A DNA stretch of 64,000 nt, taken from Gaeumannomyces sp. JS-464. Its lineage: Eukaryota; Ascomycota; Sordariomycetes; Magnaporthales; Magnaporthaceae. The DNA lies in the NCBI GenBank assembly GCA_002197995.1, contig NGZR01000001.1:14837501-14901500 (forward strand). The letters run 5' to 3'. A program made the translations under genes and the position numbers. The notes under the pieces were generated by a model. It did not search any database, was not told where the DNA came from, and worked only from the letters and a program-made list of their open reading frames with translations. Below, piece by piece: positions 46,452 to 59,263 of this stretch; positions within the stretch are counted from its first letter, which is position 1, and each line of letters begins with the position of its first letter.

Positions 46452-48482
46452 ATGCTCCTCAGAAACCCGATCCTCCAGGTCGTGGGCGTGCAGCTGGCAG
46501 GGCTGCTAGCTGCACCGCAGCAGGGGCACCTCACCGTCCTCGCTGCACGAGATGGCCACTGCCCGACCTTCGGCCCCGTGCTCCCGGCGCCCAAGAGCCC
46601 CAGTACGCACGCGGCCGTGACCGCGGCAAAGGCCGGGGTCAAGGAGCTCCTCGACAAGATCACGGCTGGATACAACGGCTCCTCGCTGTCCATCGCGGTC
46701 AAGTCGATCCATGAGGCCGGGAACATGTTCGAGTACCACTCTACGCCCCCGAACCTGGATCCTAGAGGCGTCCGGAAGGTGGACGGCGATACGGTCTACC
46801 GCATCGCCAGCGTGTCCAAGATCCTGCCGGTGATGGCGCTACTCCTCCTCGACGGGGTCAGGCTGGAGGACCCCATCACCAAATATCTCCCAGATCTCAA
46901 CAAGCTCAACGAGCAGCCGGCCGAGAAGGACGAGCTGACCACGGTGGACTGGGACGATATTACCTTGGAGGCACTGGCGTCTCATCTCGCTGGCATCGCC
47001 CCTGACTGTAAGTTATCTGGAACGCGTAGCGGGGTGAACTCCCGCTGCCTGCTGCCTGCCGGTGCCGATACGGTTGTCAGGAGAGCTGCACGGCTAACTG
47101 AGGATAAACACACACACATAAGACGGCTTTGATCTTGTAGAATTCCCGACCATGACCCCAGAATTTTTGGGCTTGCCTCCCCGCAGCCCAGAGCCGCTGC
47201 CGGGGTGTTTGGGGTTCCTCGGCAAGCGTCCCTGTACCGCTCAAGGTAGGACTTTTGCAATCCAAACCTTCTGACTGTCAAGCGCTGACAGCGGCGGGCA
47301 CGCAGACTTCTATGACCACTTTGGCAAAGCCCCGCCCGTCTACGCACCGTTCACCGCCCCGGTCTACTCCAACATCGGCTTTGGGATCCTCGGGTTCGTG
47401 GTGGAGAAGGTCTCGGGCAAGCCGTTTGCGGACTTCACCAAGGAGAAGATCCTGGACCCCCTCGGCATGAACAACACATATGCCACCAAGCCCGACGATT
47501 CCCTTGGCGTCATTCCTCCAGAGGATCTGGTGTGGAACGGAACCCTCGGGTTTATGCTGCCGTAAGCTTCGACTTTCCACTTCTTTCTCAGGCAGCAGGC
47601 CATGTACGGAACGCTAACACAGGAGACTGGTCCGTGGCGCACAGGACTGGAAACTACTACTCGTCCACAAGGGACCTTACCGTCCTCCTCGACAGCATCC
47701 TGAGCAACAAGCTCCTCAGCCCCGCCAAGACGCGCCGGTGGCTAAAGCCGCTGGCCTCGACCTCGTCAACGGGTTCCATGGTCGGCGCGCCCTGGGAGAT
47801 CTACCGGGCCGACAACGCGACGGCGGACCGGCGCCTGGTCGAGGTGTATACCAAATCCGGCGGGCTCTTCTCCTACTCGTCCCTCGTCGGCCTGGTCCCG
47901 GACTACGACCTGGCGATCACGATCCTGGCGTCCGGCTACGAGGTGAGCGACGCCATCACCTTTGTGGGCGGGAGCCTGGTCCGCGCCATGCTCCCCGCGC
48001 TCGAGGCGGCCGGCAAGGACGAGGCGCGCCCGCGCTTCGCCGGCACGTACCGCGACGAGGCCACCAACTCGACGCTCGTGCTCTCGCTCGACGCCGCCGA
48101 CATGGCGCCCGGCATCTCGGCGTCCACCTTTGTCTCGCGCGGCGTCGACGTGCTGGCCAACCGCTTCGGCCAGGCGCTGGCCGGCCCCGCGCCCGACCCG
48201 GTCCAGGTCCCGCGCGCGCACCTGCGCCTCTACCCGACCAACTTGGGCAACAGGAAGCGCGTGAGCTGGCGGGGCGTGTTCGGCGCGTCGACCGCGGCGC
48301 AGGTGGCGGCGGCCGACGCGCTGTTCCCCTGGCCGCAGGCGACGTGCCAGACCTGGGGCGCGACGGGCCGGCCGGCGTGGGAGCTGCAGGCGCTCGACTC
48401 GGTCATCTTCAACCTGGGCGCCGACGGGGCCGCGACCAGCGTCGAGCTGCCGGCCTTCCGGGTCACGCTGAAGAGGGTGTAG
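46452..48482 (+). CDS. Beta-lactamase-like serine hydrolase, ARB_00930 type
   Basis: A beta-lactamase-fold hydrolase with the fungal ARB_00930-like C-terminal domain, a family often found near secondary-metabolism genes. Exons are 46452-47007, 47123-47245, 47306-47561 and 47623-48482. The first three joins are in phase and produce GIAPDYGFDLVEFPTMTPEF and AQDFYDHFGKAPPVYAP. Motifs: S-x-x-K in YRIASVSKILPVMALLLLDG; Tyr-Ser-Asn in VYSNIGFGILGFVVEKVSG; and GDWSVAHRTGNYYSSTRDLT in exon 4. The last junction is out of phase by one base, so an indel near 47550-47625 is likely. The C-terminal domain reads YEVSDAITFVGGSLVRAML and ends FRVTLKRV. The N terminus is hydrophobic enough for a weak signal peptide or anchor (MLLRNPILQVVGVQLAGLL). 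The alternative start at 46320 is less typical. The substrate is unknown. Confidence 0.84.
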
Positions 48483-48813
48483 GGCGTGATGGGGGATGGA
48501 AGATTTATTTTAAGGGATATTGGCGTTGTGAAGTACGGAAATGTGATGACGAGATAAAACAGATAAAATTGTAAAGCAATTTAAAAAAGTGCCCGCATCT
48601 ACTCATATCGCAAAAGTGGCCCACCCAATGACGCAATACCGATGGACTTAATCGAGCTCGACAAGACACGGGGATCGCACCATCGGCTGGCCTCGGCTTG
48701 ATGCCGCCGGTTCCAGTATTTGACGTCGCTTGCGCCCCACCATCCCTTGTAGACCTCCATACTTGACCGATTCCTAGAGACAACACTACCACCAGCGTAA
48801 AGCAATAAAACCC
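48483..48813. other. Short intergenic region
   Basis: 331 nt holding the 3' UTR of the hydrolase and the promoter of the NmrA-like gene. No other feature. Confidence 0.5.
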
Positions 48814-50388
48814 ATGTCGTCGCCAGCCATAACCAGGGTCGCGGTTGCGGGAGTGCGTGATTCTCCCCTTTTCAGGATTTCTCGACGCCGCTTCATGTCA
48901 GAGCGCCGCACAGCCAGCAGCTAACTCCTCCGGCCTGTCAGGGCACCGGAGGCCTTGGTTCATTCATCGTGAAGGAGCTGGTGGCAGCCGGGTTCGAGGT
49001 CACCGTCCTCCGCCGAGCCGGCTCAACCTCGACCCCACCCGAAGGAGTCGCTGCCACCAAGGACGTCGACGTACGCAGCCAACCACCCCTTTTTTTTCTC
49101 TACAACCCCAGCACCAAACAACCAAAAACATTGACGGACTAACTAACCCCCAACCCCCAAAATCCCAGTACGACTCCCTAGACACCCTAACAGCCGCCCT
49201 GCAGGGCCAGCACGCCGTCGTCTCGGCCGTGGCCACGCCGGCCGTCGCGGGCCAGAAGCTGCTGGCCGACGCCGCGCTGGCCGCCGGCGTGAGGCGCTTC
49301 ATCCCCTCCGAGTTCGGCATCAACACCCGCCTCGTCTCGGGCCACCCGATCGGTAAGATCCTGGCCGGCAAGGTCGCCGTCGCCGACTACCTGGCCGCCC
49401 GGGCCGCCGAGAACCCAGCCTTCAGCTGGACCGGCATCGGCACCGGCTTCTTTTGGGACTCTGTTAGTACCTACCTACCTACCACCTACCTGCCTCTAGT
49501 GGTCTTTGCTCCCACCCACCACCCACATCGCGCCTGCCGCATCTGCGCCCCAAGCCATATAGCCCATCGTCCTGCCAACTGTAAAACATCGAACACCACG
49601 GACGCCAAGTTGGTGTAGCGGTTATGAGGATGGGTCGAGTCGACACCGGGACCCTACCTGTACTCCGCTGCAATAGCCGCTTGGGTCCGGGGTTCGAGCC
49701 CCGGTAGGGGTTAATCGTCGGATTTTCCGTCGCGGAGTAAACCTCCCAAATGGGAAGTTTCGTAACTGTCGCCCCGAAGCGGCAGTGAGCTTTTTGTGTA
49801 TTTTATTGTTTATTTTTTGTGGTTTTTTTTTAATCCCATGAGGCTTCACCAATGCCATAACATACCACCTGAGCAGCCTTTTTTCCCCCACACCAGATGG
49901 TAGCTAATCCATCGAAACCACAATAACAGGCCCTCGAATCCGGCCACTCAGGCTTCAACCCCACAGCCAAGACCGCCCGCATCCTCGACTCGGGCAACGA
50001 GCCCTTCCAAGCGTCCACCCGCCCCTTCGTCGGCCGCGCCGTCGCCGCCGTGCTCCGCAGGCCCGACGAGACGGCGAACAGGTACCTCCTGGTCGCGGGC
50101 TTCCAGCCGTCCCAGAACGAGGTCCTGTCTACCCTTCAGGAACTGGCCGGGTCCGAGTGGACCGTCACCGCGCGCGCCGACACAAAGGACCTGCAGGCCG
50201 AGGGGGAGAGGAGGCTGGCGGCGGGGGACTACAGCGCGTTCCCGCTCCTGCTCGAGAGGTGGTGCTACGGCGACGGCGTGGGGCACCCCGTCGCGCCCGC
50301 CGACGACGCGGGAGAGCTGCTGGGCCTGCCCAAGGAGGACCTGAGGGAGGTGCTGCGGACCTGGCTGAGCAAGGTGGGCGCCATTTAG
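48814..50388 (+). CDS. NmrA-family / isoflavone-reductase-like NAD(P)-binding protein
   Basis: A Rossmann-fold protein of the atypical SDR (NmrA, PCBER-like) group, probably an NADPH-dependent reductase or redox sensor. Exons are 48814-48852 (13 codons), 48942-49070, 49169-49462 and 49930-50388. All splices are phase 0 and the total is 307 codons, with no indel. The first splice builds the dinucleotide motif RVAVAGGTGGLGSFIVKEL. Then follow VTVLRRAGSTSTPPEGVA, AALQGQHAVVSAVATPAVAG, GVRRFIPSEFGINTRL and the Lys of GKILAGKVAVADYL; FSWTGIGTGFFWDS is spliced to ALESGHSGFNPTAKTARILD. The last intron (467 nt) carries a tRNA-like element and CTAC repeats, and is far longer than the others. Fungal homologues often act in secondary metabolism. 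An AATAAA-like signal lies about 20 nt after the stop. Confidence 0.92.
49465..49492 (+). repeat. CTAC-rich microsatellite at start of long intron
   Basis: Imperfect tandem CTAC units directly follow the donor of the last intron of the NmrA-like gene. Confidence 0.7.
49606..49712 (+). other. tRNA-like (possible SINE or tRNA relic) element inside intron
   Basis: An A-box-like sequence, TTGGTGTAGCGGTTATG (about 49610-49626), is followed about 65 nt later by a strong B-box and T-arm, CGGGGTTCGAGCCCCG (49688-49703), then GTAGGGGT. The acceptor partner ACCCTAC is found at 49651-49657, close to the T-arm instead of before the A box, so no ordinary cloverleaf forms. T runs at 49724-49727 and 49791-49795 could end Pol III transcripts. 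This fits a tRNA-derived SINE head or a degenerate tRNA. No target-site duplication was identified. Confidence 0.45.
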
Positions 50389-50722
50389 GTAGAGACATTG
50401 CCTCGGTGTTGAATAAACCCACGCTTGGAAAGAACTTGAATGGAAGCGGAACGGACGAGAATATGCGGTCCATACATGCGTGATACAATCTTTACAATGA
50501 AAAGAATAATATCATGACATAAGGCATCGACGGCGGCGACACGTGCGAAAAAGAAAGCTTGATTACAACGCGAATTCGCAGAGACCTGATATTCAAAGCT
50601 TGGATAATGGCCGATCCCTCACAATCTCGTTGACCCTGTTCATTTTTTTTTCTCGGAGACTTAATAATTACACAAAGCCGTGACGACACGATACACAACT
50701 TCCAGGTGGCAAAAAAAGCATC
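50389..50722. other. Spacer between convergent NmrA-like and KatG genes
   Basis: 334 nt with both 3' UTRs; no gene. Confidence 0.6.
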
Positions 50723-52947
<2,225 letters not shown>

Positions 52948-53655
52948 GACGGCGGTTGATGACGAAGATGCGTGCTCGGTGTGGTTGTGCTCCGGGCGCG
53001 TTGCGTCGAAGCCAGAGGACGGTGCTGCGGCCTTGGACGACGTGGAAAAGCGGAAGCGTTGGGGAGACGCTGGGAGAAGAGGGGAAGCAGCGAGGGCAGA
53101 GAAGCACGACCGAGGGAGCTGCCCCTTTAGCTTTGATATGTGCACCAAGCCCCGCACCCCACCTCCTCGAGCAAGCATCCGTGGCATGGCCCGCATTTTG
53201 GCCACCCACTTAGTACCAGACTCTTGTTGACACAGAAGCGAAGGTCTGAGGCCCAGTTAAGGCGCTGCCGGATCTAATGGGCCGATGACGATTGGTCAGG
53301 TGGTAAAGCTGGGATAAGTTTCCACTGTCTGAGTTCGAGGGCGCGGAAGGGATGGCGAGGCACAACGCCCGTCACACTGTGTGTTCTCCGACGGGAGACG
53401 TCGAGCCGGTGCTTCTTCGCTCGGGCTCGGCGTTCTTTGTGCCGGCGAAGTTGATGCTCCCGTTGGTCCAGCCCTTTTTTTTGGTGGTGGGCAGCAGCTC
53501 CCTATCAAGGTGCCCACTCCGGTTAACCACGCACTCTCCAGACGGCTGCCGTGTCAGCTCCCTAACTCCCTCAGGGAGTATCCCCTCGCTCGCCGAGGTC
53601 TCGATCACAAGAGCTATCAACCCCATAGACTTCCTGACTCGCCGCCCAGGACAGC
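52948..53655. other. KatG promoter region
   Basis: 708 nt directly upstream of KatG. Its first 258 nt are an open, Arg/Ser-rich in-frame extension of KatG. A tRNA-like word pair near 53290-53345 does not fold into a tRNA. Confidence 0.5.
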
Positions 53656-53919
53656 ATGAAGCTTCTTCCGATCGCCCTCTTTCTGCTCCTATCTGATTCT
53701 GGGATTGAGCTGGCGGCCGGGCTCGGGCGGTTCTCGGAGACTGCTGAACCGGCCGAGCAGGACGTCGGGACATGGAACAGCCAGATTGCCAAGCGGATCT
53801 TGTCGATGACCCCGCACTACAAGCTAACAGCGGAGCATGGGCCGGTGAAACGCAATCACGGCAGGAAGCGCCTAGGGTTGTGTCTGGCTTGTGTTTCTGC
53901 CACCATTCTTATTAGGTGA
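53656..53919 (+). CDS. Possible small secreted protein (87 aa), uncertain
   Basis: MKLLPIALFLLLSDSGIELA looks like a signal peptide, followed by SETAEPAEQDVGTWNSQIAK and a basic region, KRNHGRKRLG. The start context is good, but no family is recognised and no homologous splice partner is obvious. It could be the first exon of a longer gene or a chance frame in the 3.2-kb KatG-GH17 spacer. Confidence 0.3.
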   Translation: MKLLPIALFLLLSDSGIELAAGLGRFSETAEPAEQDVGTWNSQIAKRILSMTPHYKLTAEHGPVKRNHGRKRLGLCLACVSATILIR

Positions 53920-56034
53920 TATGACGGGTGTCGGCAATGACCCGGCGGGTTCCCCTCATGGCACGAGCAGTTATCACGCCATCTGTGATCATAATTGATT
54001 GCGAGGCGGCATGTCTTCGTTGCATCTAGTTGCGTCGTCCGCGTCTCACAGTGCTAATACGCCAGTCCGAGATGTCTGTACTGTCCAAGCGGCGTCGCAG
54101 CCGGCGTGGGGTCGCGAGAGTGCGGGGGTTTACATCTGCAGTCATTGGTTGGCCTGGTACCTTCTGTGGGTCCCTCGCTGGGCGCTCTCGAGGGCTTGGA
54201 TGTCGTCATTCGCTCCAGTCGACGAGGTGAAGAGAAGCCAGCGTGCTGGCAGAGCGCTATGCCTTTGGCGAAGATGTTCTGTGCCATCTTGAGCCAACAT
54301 AAAATCCTTGAGAGGAAGCAATGCGGGCTGCCGGAAGCGACACGTACTATCCGTTCATGGGCCGATGCTGCCCGTTGGTCGAGCTCTATCTTTAGATTTT
54401 GGTGCGTGACGTCGGCAGACGTGGCCTTTTTCCGCTTTGTGGCGCGACCCCCGCCCATCCGCATGGAATCCTCATTGGCTTGAAGAAGAAGCCGACAATA
54501 CCCATGGCCTTCGAAAGTGAAGAACAAATGCGTTGGCTGCTTGAGGAGCTGAGGTGGGAAGGAACAGTGAAACAGGCCTAACCTATCATGTCATCCGTAA
54601 ATGTCAGGCGCAGCAATACGGCGAATCCAACGGTATTAGTTGTCCAACTCACATGGCACCTGGCACGGCACATCCAGAAGGAGAGTATCGTGTCTTTGCA
54701 ACCTCTTTGGAACAGGAACAACCCCTTTCGCATTCCCAACGCCCACCGCGATAGCCATACACTGAACTCACCCGTGCGTCCGAGTATGATCAACTCGCCG
54801 TCAGGCCGTTGCGTCTCGCCGAAACCGTTCTGCAGCCTGCACCAGCTGTGGTAGCCATGTTGATTTGTTCAGGGACTGCCATACAAGCTCGCTTAGGGCA
54901 ACAACTGAAACCAACGGGGCCAGGAAGGGTGAACCACAGTCGTGGCTACAAAACTTCCTCCGAGGTAGTTGCTTTGTCACTGCTAACCACCGCCGGCGAA
55001 GCGTCAGGGTTGAATCAGGGGCAGCTGACAGATAGTGCACGAGTGACGTGGTCGAACATGGAAGGACTGTCAAACCGCATGTGCAAGTCCGTCAACAGAG
55101 TATGTAGGCTTTGGAAAGCTGCTACATAGATCCACGTACTGTGAGTGGACATATGAGTGCTTGCGCGTGATTTGAGCGTCGAGTCTAGAAATGGATGGGC
55201 GTCGAATAGACGGGGAAGTGCAAGGGAAAAAGCAAAAATGTCAGCGCCATCATGTCGGTTGGCAAATTTGACTCCTTTTTCCAGCGGCGGAGCATGAAGT
55301 CATCGGCCGTTTGGGGGTTCATGCAGAACGGGAATTGCATCTCCACTCATGCAATTGACAATCGACTTGGATTTGCGCCCGTCTAGGATACATGGCCACA
55401 GCGCAGTTGCACAACCTGCCGTCAGACAGTGTCTTGCTAATTGTAGCTGTCCAATATCTTGTCTCAATGGTGGCAGGCCACCGCAATTGTCTCATAAATG
55501 ATCGCCGGCCATCATGTCCACACACCCTCGCTAGCGGTGCGAAGTCGAGATGCGGAGATCGAATCCGGACGGCAGGCAGGCGCCCCTGCGAGCGAAATGG
55601 CCGGGTCGGGCCCGCCCAACCGTCGACTACATGCCGCGCTAGCGACAAGGGGCAAACAGGGCCGGGGAGATATTGGACTGGTCCGGACCACAGGGGCTGC
55701 CCATCGCAAGAGCCTCTCAGCGATCCCCGTGTTCCTTCGGGACAGCGTGGCTATGTCCTGCAGCCCGCTAGTGGCCTGCTTCCCGCCATTTGGCCCCCTT
55801 TTTTATTTTTTATTTGTTCGCCAGCGAAATTCCAGAATCCTGAAGGACCCGCGCGATACGAGCCCAAACCTGGCTTTTCGTGCAGATACGGGGGTGTCAG
55901 CCAGGAGACACCCCTGGAAGTGCATGGTGATTCCCCATCAACCGTTCAAAATTTTATTCGTTTATTTTTATTTTCGTCCAAGTTCGATCCGATCCGGTGA
56001 CCTGGGCGCGGGACACCGCCATCTCTGCCGGCTC
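53920..56034. other. Intergenic, upstream of GH17 gene
   Basis: 2.1 kb of lower-GC sequence with only short, unrecognised open frames on both strands. The final part is the GH17 promoter. Confidence 0.5.
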
Positions 56035-56042
56035 TATATAAG
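56035..56042 (+). promoter_or_regulatory. TATA box of GH17 gene
   Basis: TATATAAG lies 97 nt before the ATG of the GH17 gene, preceded by GC-rich sequence and followed by a CT-rich leader, a typical layout for strongly expressed fungal cell-wall genes. Confidence 0.7.
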
Positions 56043-56138
56043 TGGTCGAGCCGTCGTTGTTGATGTGCGTCTTGGCTCTGGTCCCTCCAGCACCCATCGC
56101 TCACTTAGTCACTCGCTTCTTACAAACGACCGGAAACG

Positions 56139-57145
56139 ATGCGTTCCTCTTCCCTCATCGCCGGCCTCGTGGCCATGGCCAGCACAGCCAGCGCTGCCAT
56201 CCAGGGCTTCAACTATGGTGCCTTCTTCATGAACCAGCAGCCCAAGTTCCAGGTTGACTTCGAGTACGAGTTTAACCGGGCCAAGAACCTGCCCGGCACC
56301 AGCGGATGGAACAGCGCCCGTCTCTACACCATGGGTAAGCCAAGACATGGCACCAGCTATGCCTGATAGCTGTGAGGAAAAGAACATTTTCTAACCGACT
56401 TTGGTTGCAGTCCAATGGCACACGGCCAATGACGTTGTCCAGGCCATCCCCGCCCATCAACACCCAGACCAAGCTCCTGCTCGGCCTCTGGGTCTCGGGC
56501 GGCGACCAGGCCATCGAGAACGAGCTGGCGGCCCTGCGCAAGGCCATCGACTCGTACGGCGAGGCATTCACCCGGCTGGTGGTCGGCATCTCGGTCGGCA
56601 GCGAGGACCTGTACCGCCACCTCAACAACGAGGTCGGCGTCGACGCCGACACCCTGGTCCGCTACATCCGCCGCACGCGGGAGTTCCTGGCCGGCACGCC
56701 CCTGGCCGCCACCCCGGTCGGCCACGTCGACACCTACAACGCCTTCCTGGACGGCCGCAACCGCGAGGTCGTGGACCAGCTCGACTGGCTCGGCTTCGAC
56801 GGCTACCCGTACTGGGAGAAGGAAGCGGCCAACAGCATCGAGAACGCCCGGGCCCGCTTCTACGACGGCCTCGACAAGACCGTCGCCCTCGCCAACGGCC
56901 GCCCCGTCTGGGTCACTGAGACCGGCTGGCCCGTGATTGGCGACACGGTCAACCAGGCCGTCGCCAGCGCCGCCAACGCCCGCACCTACTGGCGCGAGGT
57001 CGCCTGCTCGCTCATCTCGCGCGGCATCAACGTGTGGTGGTACATGCTGCAGGAGAGCCAGTGGGGCCAGGCCAAGCCTGATTTTGGAATCTACGGTCCT
57101 GGCGATTTGGGACAGCTGCAGCCGTACTTTGACCTGTCCTGCTAA
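56139..57145 (+). CDS. Secreted GH17 glucan beta-1,3-glucosidase/endoglucanase (Bgl2-like)
   Basis: A cell-wall beta-1,3-glucan hydrolase or transglycosylase of family GH17. Exons are 56139-56334 and 56411-57145; the 76-nt intron splits a Val codon in LYTMVQWHTANDV. A signal peptide, MRSSSLIAGLVAMASTASA, is followed by the mature start AIQGFNYGAFF. The catalytic acid/base Glu is in VGISVGSEDLYRHL and the nucleophile Glu in VWVTETGWPVIGD; WWYMLQESQWGQ is also typical. Two bases are missing near 56452 in a GCC repeat; restoring them gives IPAAINTQTK and 311 codons (310 aa). The protein stops at YFDLSC without a GPI signal, like Bgl2-type soluble wall enzymes and unlike eglC. A TATA box lies 97 nt upstream. 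Confidence 0.94.
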
Positions 57146-59263
57146 AGGACTGACGACAACTGATGATTGCTTTGCGGGTTGCTGAGGAGTACGCTTCATA
57201 ATATTGACGACCATAAACACGACTTAGAATAGTAGATCTTAATATTAAAAGGAACGCCCTAGTACAGGGGGCGCATCATGCATTCGGTTGATGTCGTGGC
57301 TGTACGGGGTATTGAAGCTTGCTTGTGGTGAAGATTCGTCGACGTGGAGATGTGCAACGGCGTAACACAAAGCCAGCACAGCAGGCGACGTGAGAGCGTA
57401 TGTTTTCGGAGGCATTCCCGCTGCATCGTGTGCCTGTTGCCCGCTTACCGAGGCTTCGTGTCGCAGCAGGTGGCGTGCCGGGTTTGCACTGGCGCGCTTG
57501 CCCGCCAGCCACAGCGGGGACATGAGGGAAGTAGACGACGCCATGCATGGTGACGCGCCGTGTGTTGGTCGTCACATCTCATCAGTTTCTTGTGTGAAGA
57601 AAGCTGCCCTGTGAGAGAGCAGGGCAGCACAAACTGGAGACCCGGGTGCCTGACAAGCTCGACCTGAGTCATTCTCTGAACCAGGGCCGAGTCGTGCCTG
57701 GATTTGTTGGCCCGACCCCTGGCAAACGGTCCGTTAGATTGGTCTGGAACCTTGCAGGGCGGTGAGCGGGTAGAAGCTTGCCGCTGCGAATGGAAGCGGC
57801 AGAATCGATTAATTGCGCAGGAATTTGGCGCACCCTGGCACCCCTCCCCTTCCCCGCACTCCTAAGACCCTGGCGGCGGACCGTGGCGCCAACTGTCAGA
57901 ACCAAACAGGCTACCGGGTGGATGAAATGCCTTTTTTTTTTTTTTTCTCGGCGGACACGATAAGCGCGGGAGGCAAGAGACTGGTGGTGTGTAGCGAGGG
58001 TTGGATGAGTGTCAGACTTGGCGCTCTCTTTGCCTCGGCCGAGGTCCAAGTAGCAAAGCATCCACGGCATTCTGCTGTTCGTGGGTTGGGCCTGAGACCC
58101 TGGTTTGAGCCTGCCCGCTTTGTAGTTGCATGCTCCATCGCGCCGCGTCAAACGAGGTCGAGATGAGCCCAAGCACCCGTGCAGGGGCGCGCCAATCAGA
58201 GATGACTGGCATTTTGATGATGCGTCGATCGCATCGGGCTCGTGCGGGCTTAGGCACTCGAGGGTCTCTGCAGAAAGGCGAGGGCAAGCAAACGGCCTGC
58301 GGGAGCGTCTCGACGGTTCCGTGCGATGGATGAGTGCGTGCTGCTGGCCTGCAGGCGGTTCGCTCGAATCTCGTAGACTGCGGCATCGGCACATCTCACC
58401 GGGCTGCAATTCGTCGTGCAGCAGCATGCGACATGGTGGTGCGTTTTGCCGGCCCCAACCCAACCATGCACAGGGGTCTCGCGGCGGCGGCAGGCCGCGG
58501 CTACTAGCTTTTTAGCTTGTCTTGGGCCGGACGGACCTCGTCCCTGCGCTTCCCTCAGCCAGGGCCAGTCTTGCACGGCGGGCAGGCAGCGGCAGCGACA
58601 GTACCAGCGAGTACTACACTGAAGGTTCATGTTAGCCTTCTCTGCAGCTCCCACGTCGTCGCGCTGCGTGGAGAAAAGATACCTCTGGGTACGGCTCGTG
58701 AAAGATTCGCCCATCACAGGGACTAGCGGGAGGGCCGACCCCTGCACCAGGGTGGATCATGACCGCGCCGATGTGACCTCACCTCCCTGTCGCCCCCCTT
58801 GTTGCCCAAGCCATCCCCATCCCGTCCCAGCTTTGCCGTCTGCCCCTGCCCGTTCCAGCCAGCCCAGCCCGATCCCCAGCGAAAATTTGGTCACGCAGCT
58901 CACCCGAGCACCCAAGCACCAGCACCGAGCTTTTTGTCGATTTTTTCCTCGCTCCCCCGAATCTCCTCTCCACCCGCCAAACCAAATCCTCATTAGCCTT
59001 TTGCCTCCGGAATGCCCTCAACCTCGCCCTGCGCGTCGCGAGCCTGCGATTGAGGCCCGACTATTGACTGCAGCTCCCGTTTCGTGGCAGAGCGCCCGCG
59101 CCTGCGCCTAAACAAGGCCGTCAGTTTGCAGGCCCGACGCGCCCGACGAGCACTCGCCACAGCAAGATCGACAGCTGGCGCGGCATAAGCAGCCGCTGCG
59201 AGCTCCCTTACTCGTCGCTCCGCCAGTTGTGTCTCCTCGTGCCGACCCTAAAAAAAAAAAAAT
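57146..59263. other. 2.1-kb intergenic region
   Basis: Contains the GH17 3' UTR and the Rxt3 promoter. A T tract lies at about 57932-57948. The 3' part (58780-58990) is C-rich and pyrimidine-biased, as in fungal leaders. A 264-codon minus-strand frame at 57669-58463 has no recognisable domain. Confidence 0.5.

Noticed and set aside
53290..53345. GGTCAGGTGGTAAAG and GAGTTCGAGG resembling tRNA A and B boxes
   Set aside because: No acceptor or anticodon stem could be formed.
54054..54527. A 157-codon minus-strand frame in the KatG-GH17 spacer
   Set aside because: No recognisable domain; the plus-strand frames there are equally long and equally featureless.
57669..58463. A 264-codon minus-strand open frame
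   Set aside because: It spans a poly-T/poly-A tract read as polylysine, has no family features, and lies in what should be the Rxt3 upstream region.
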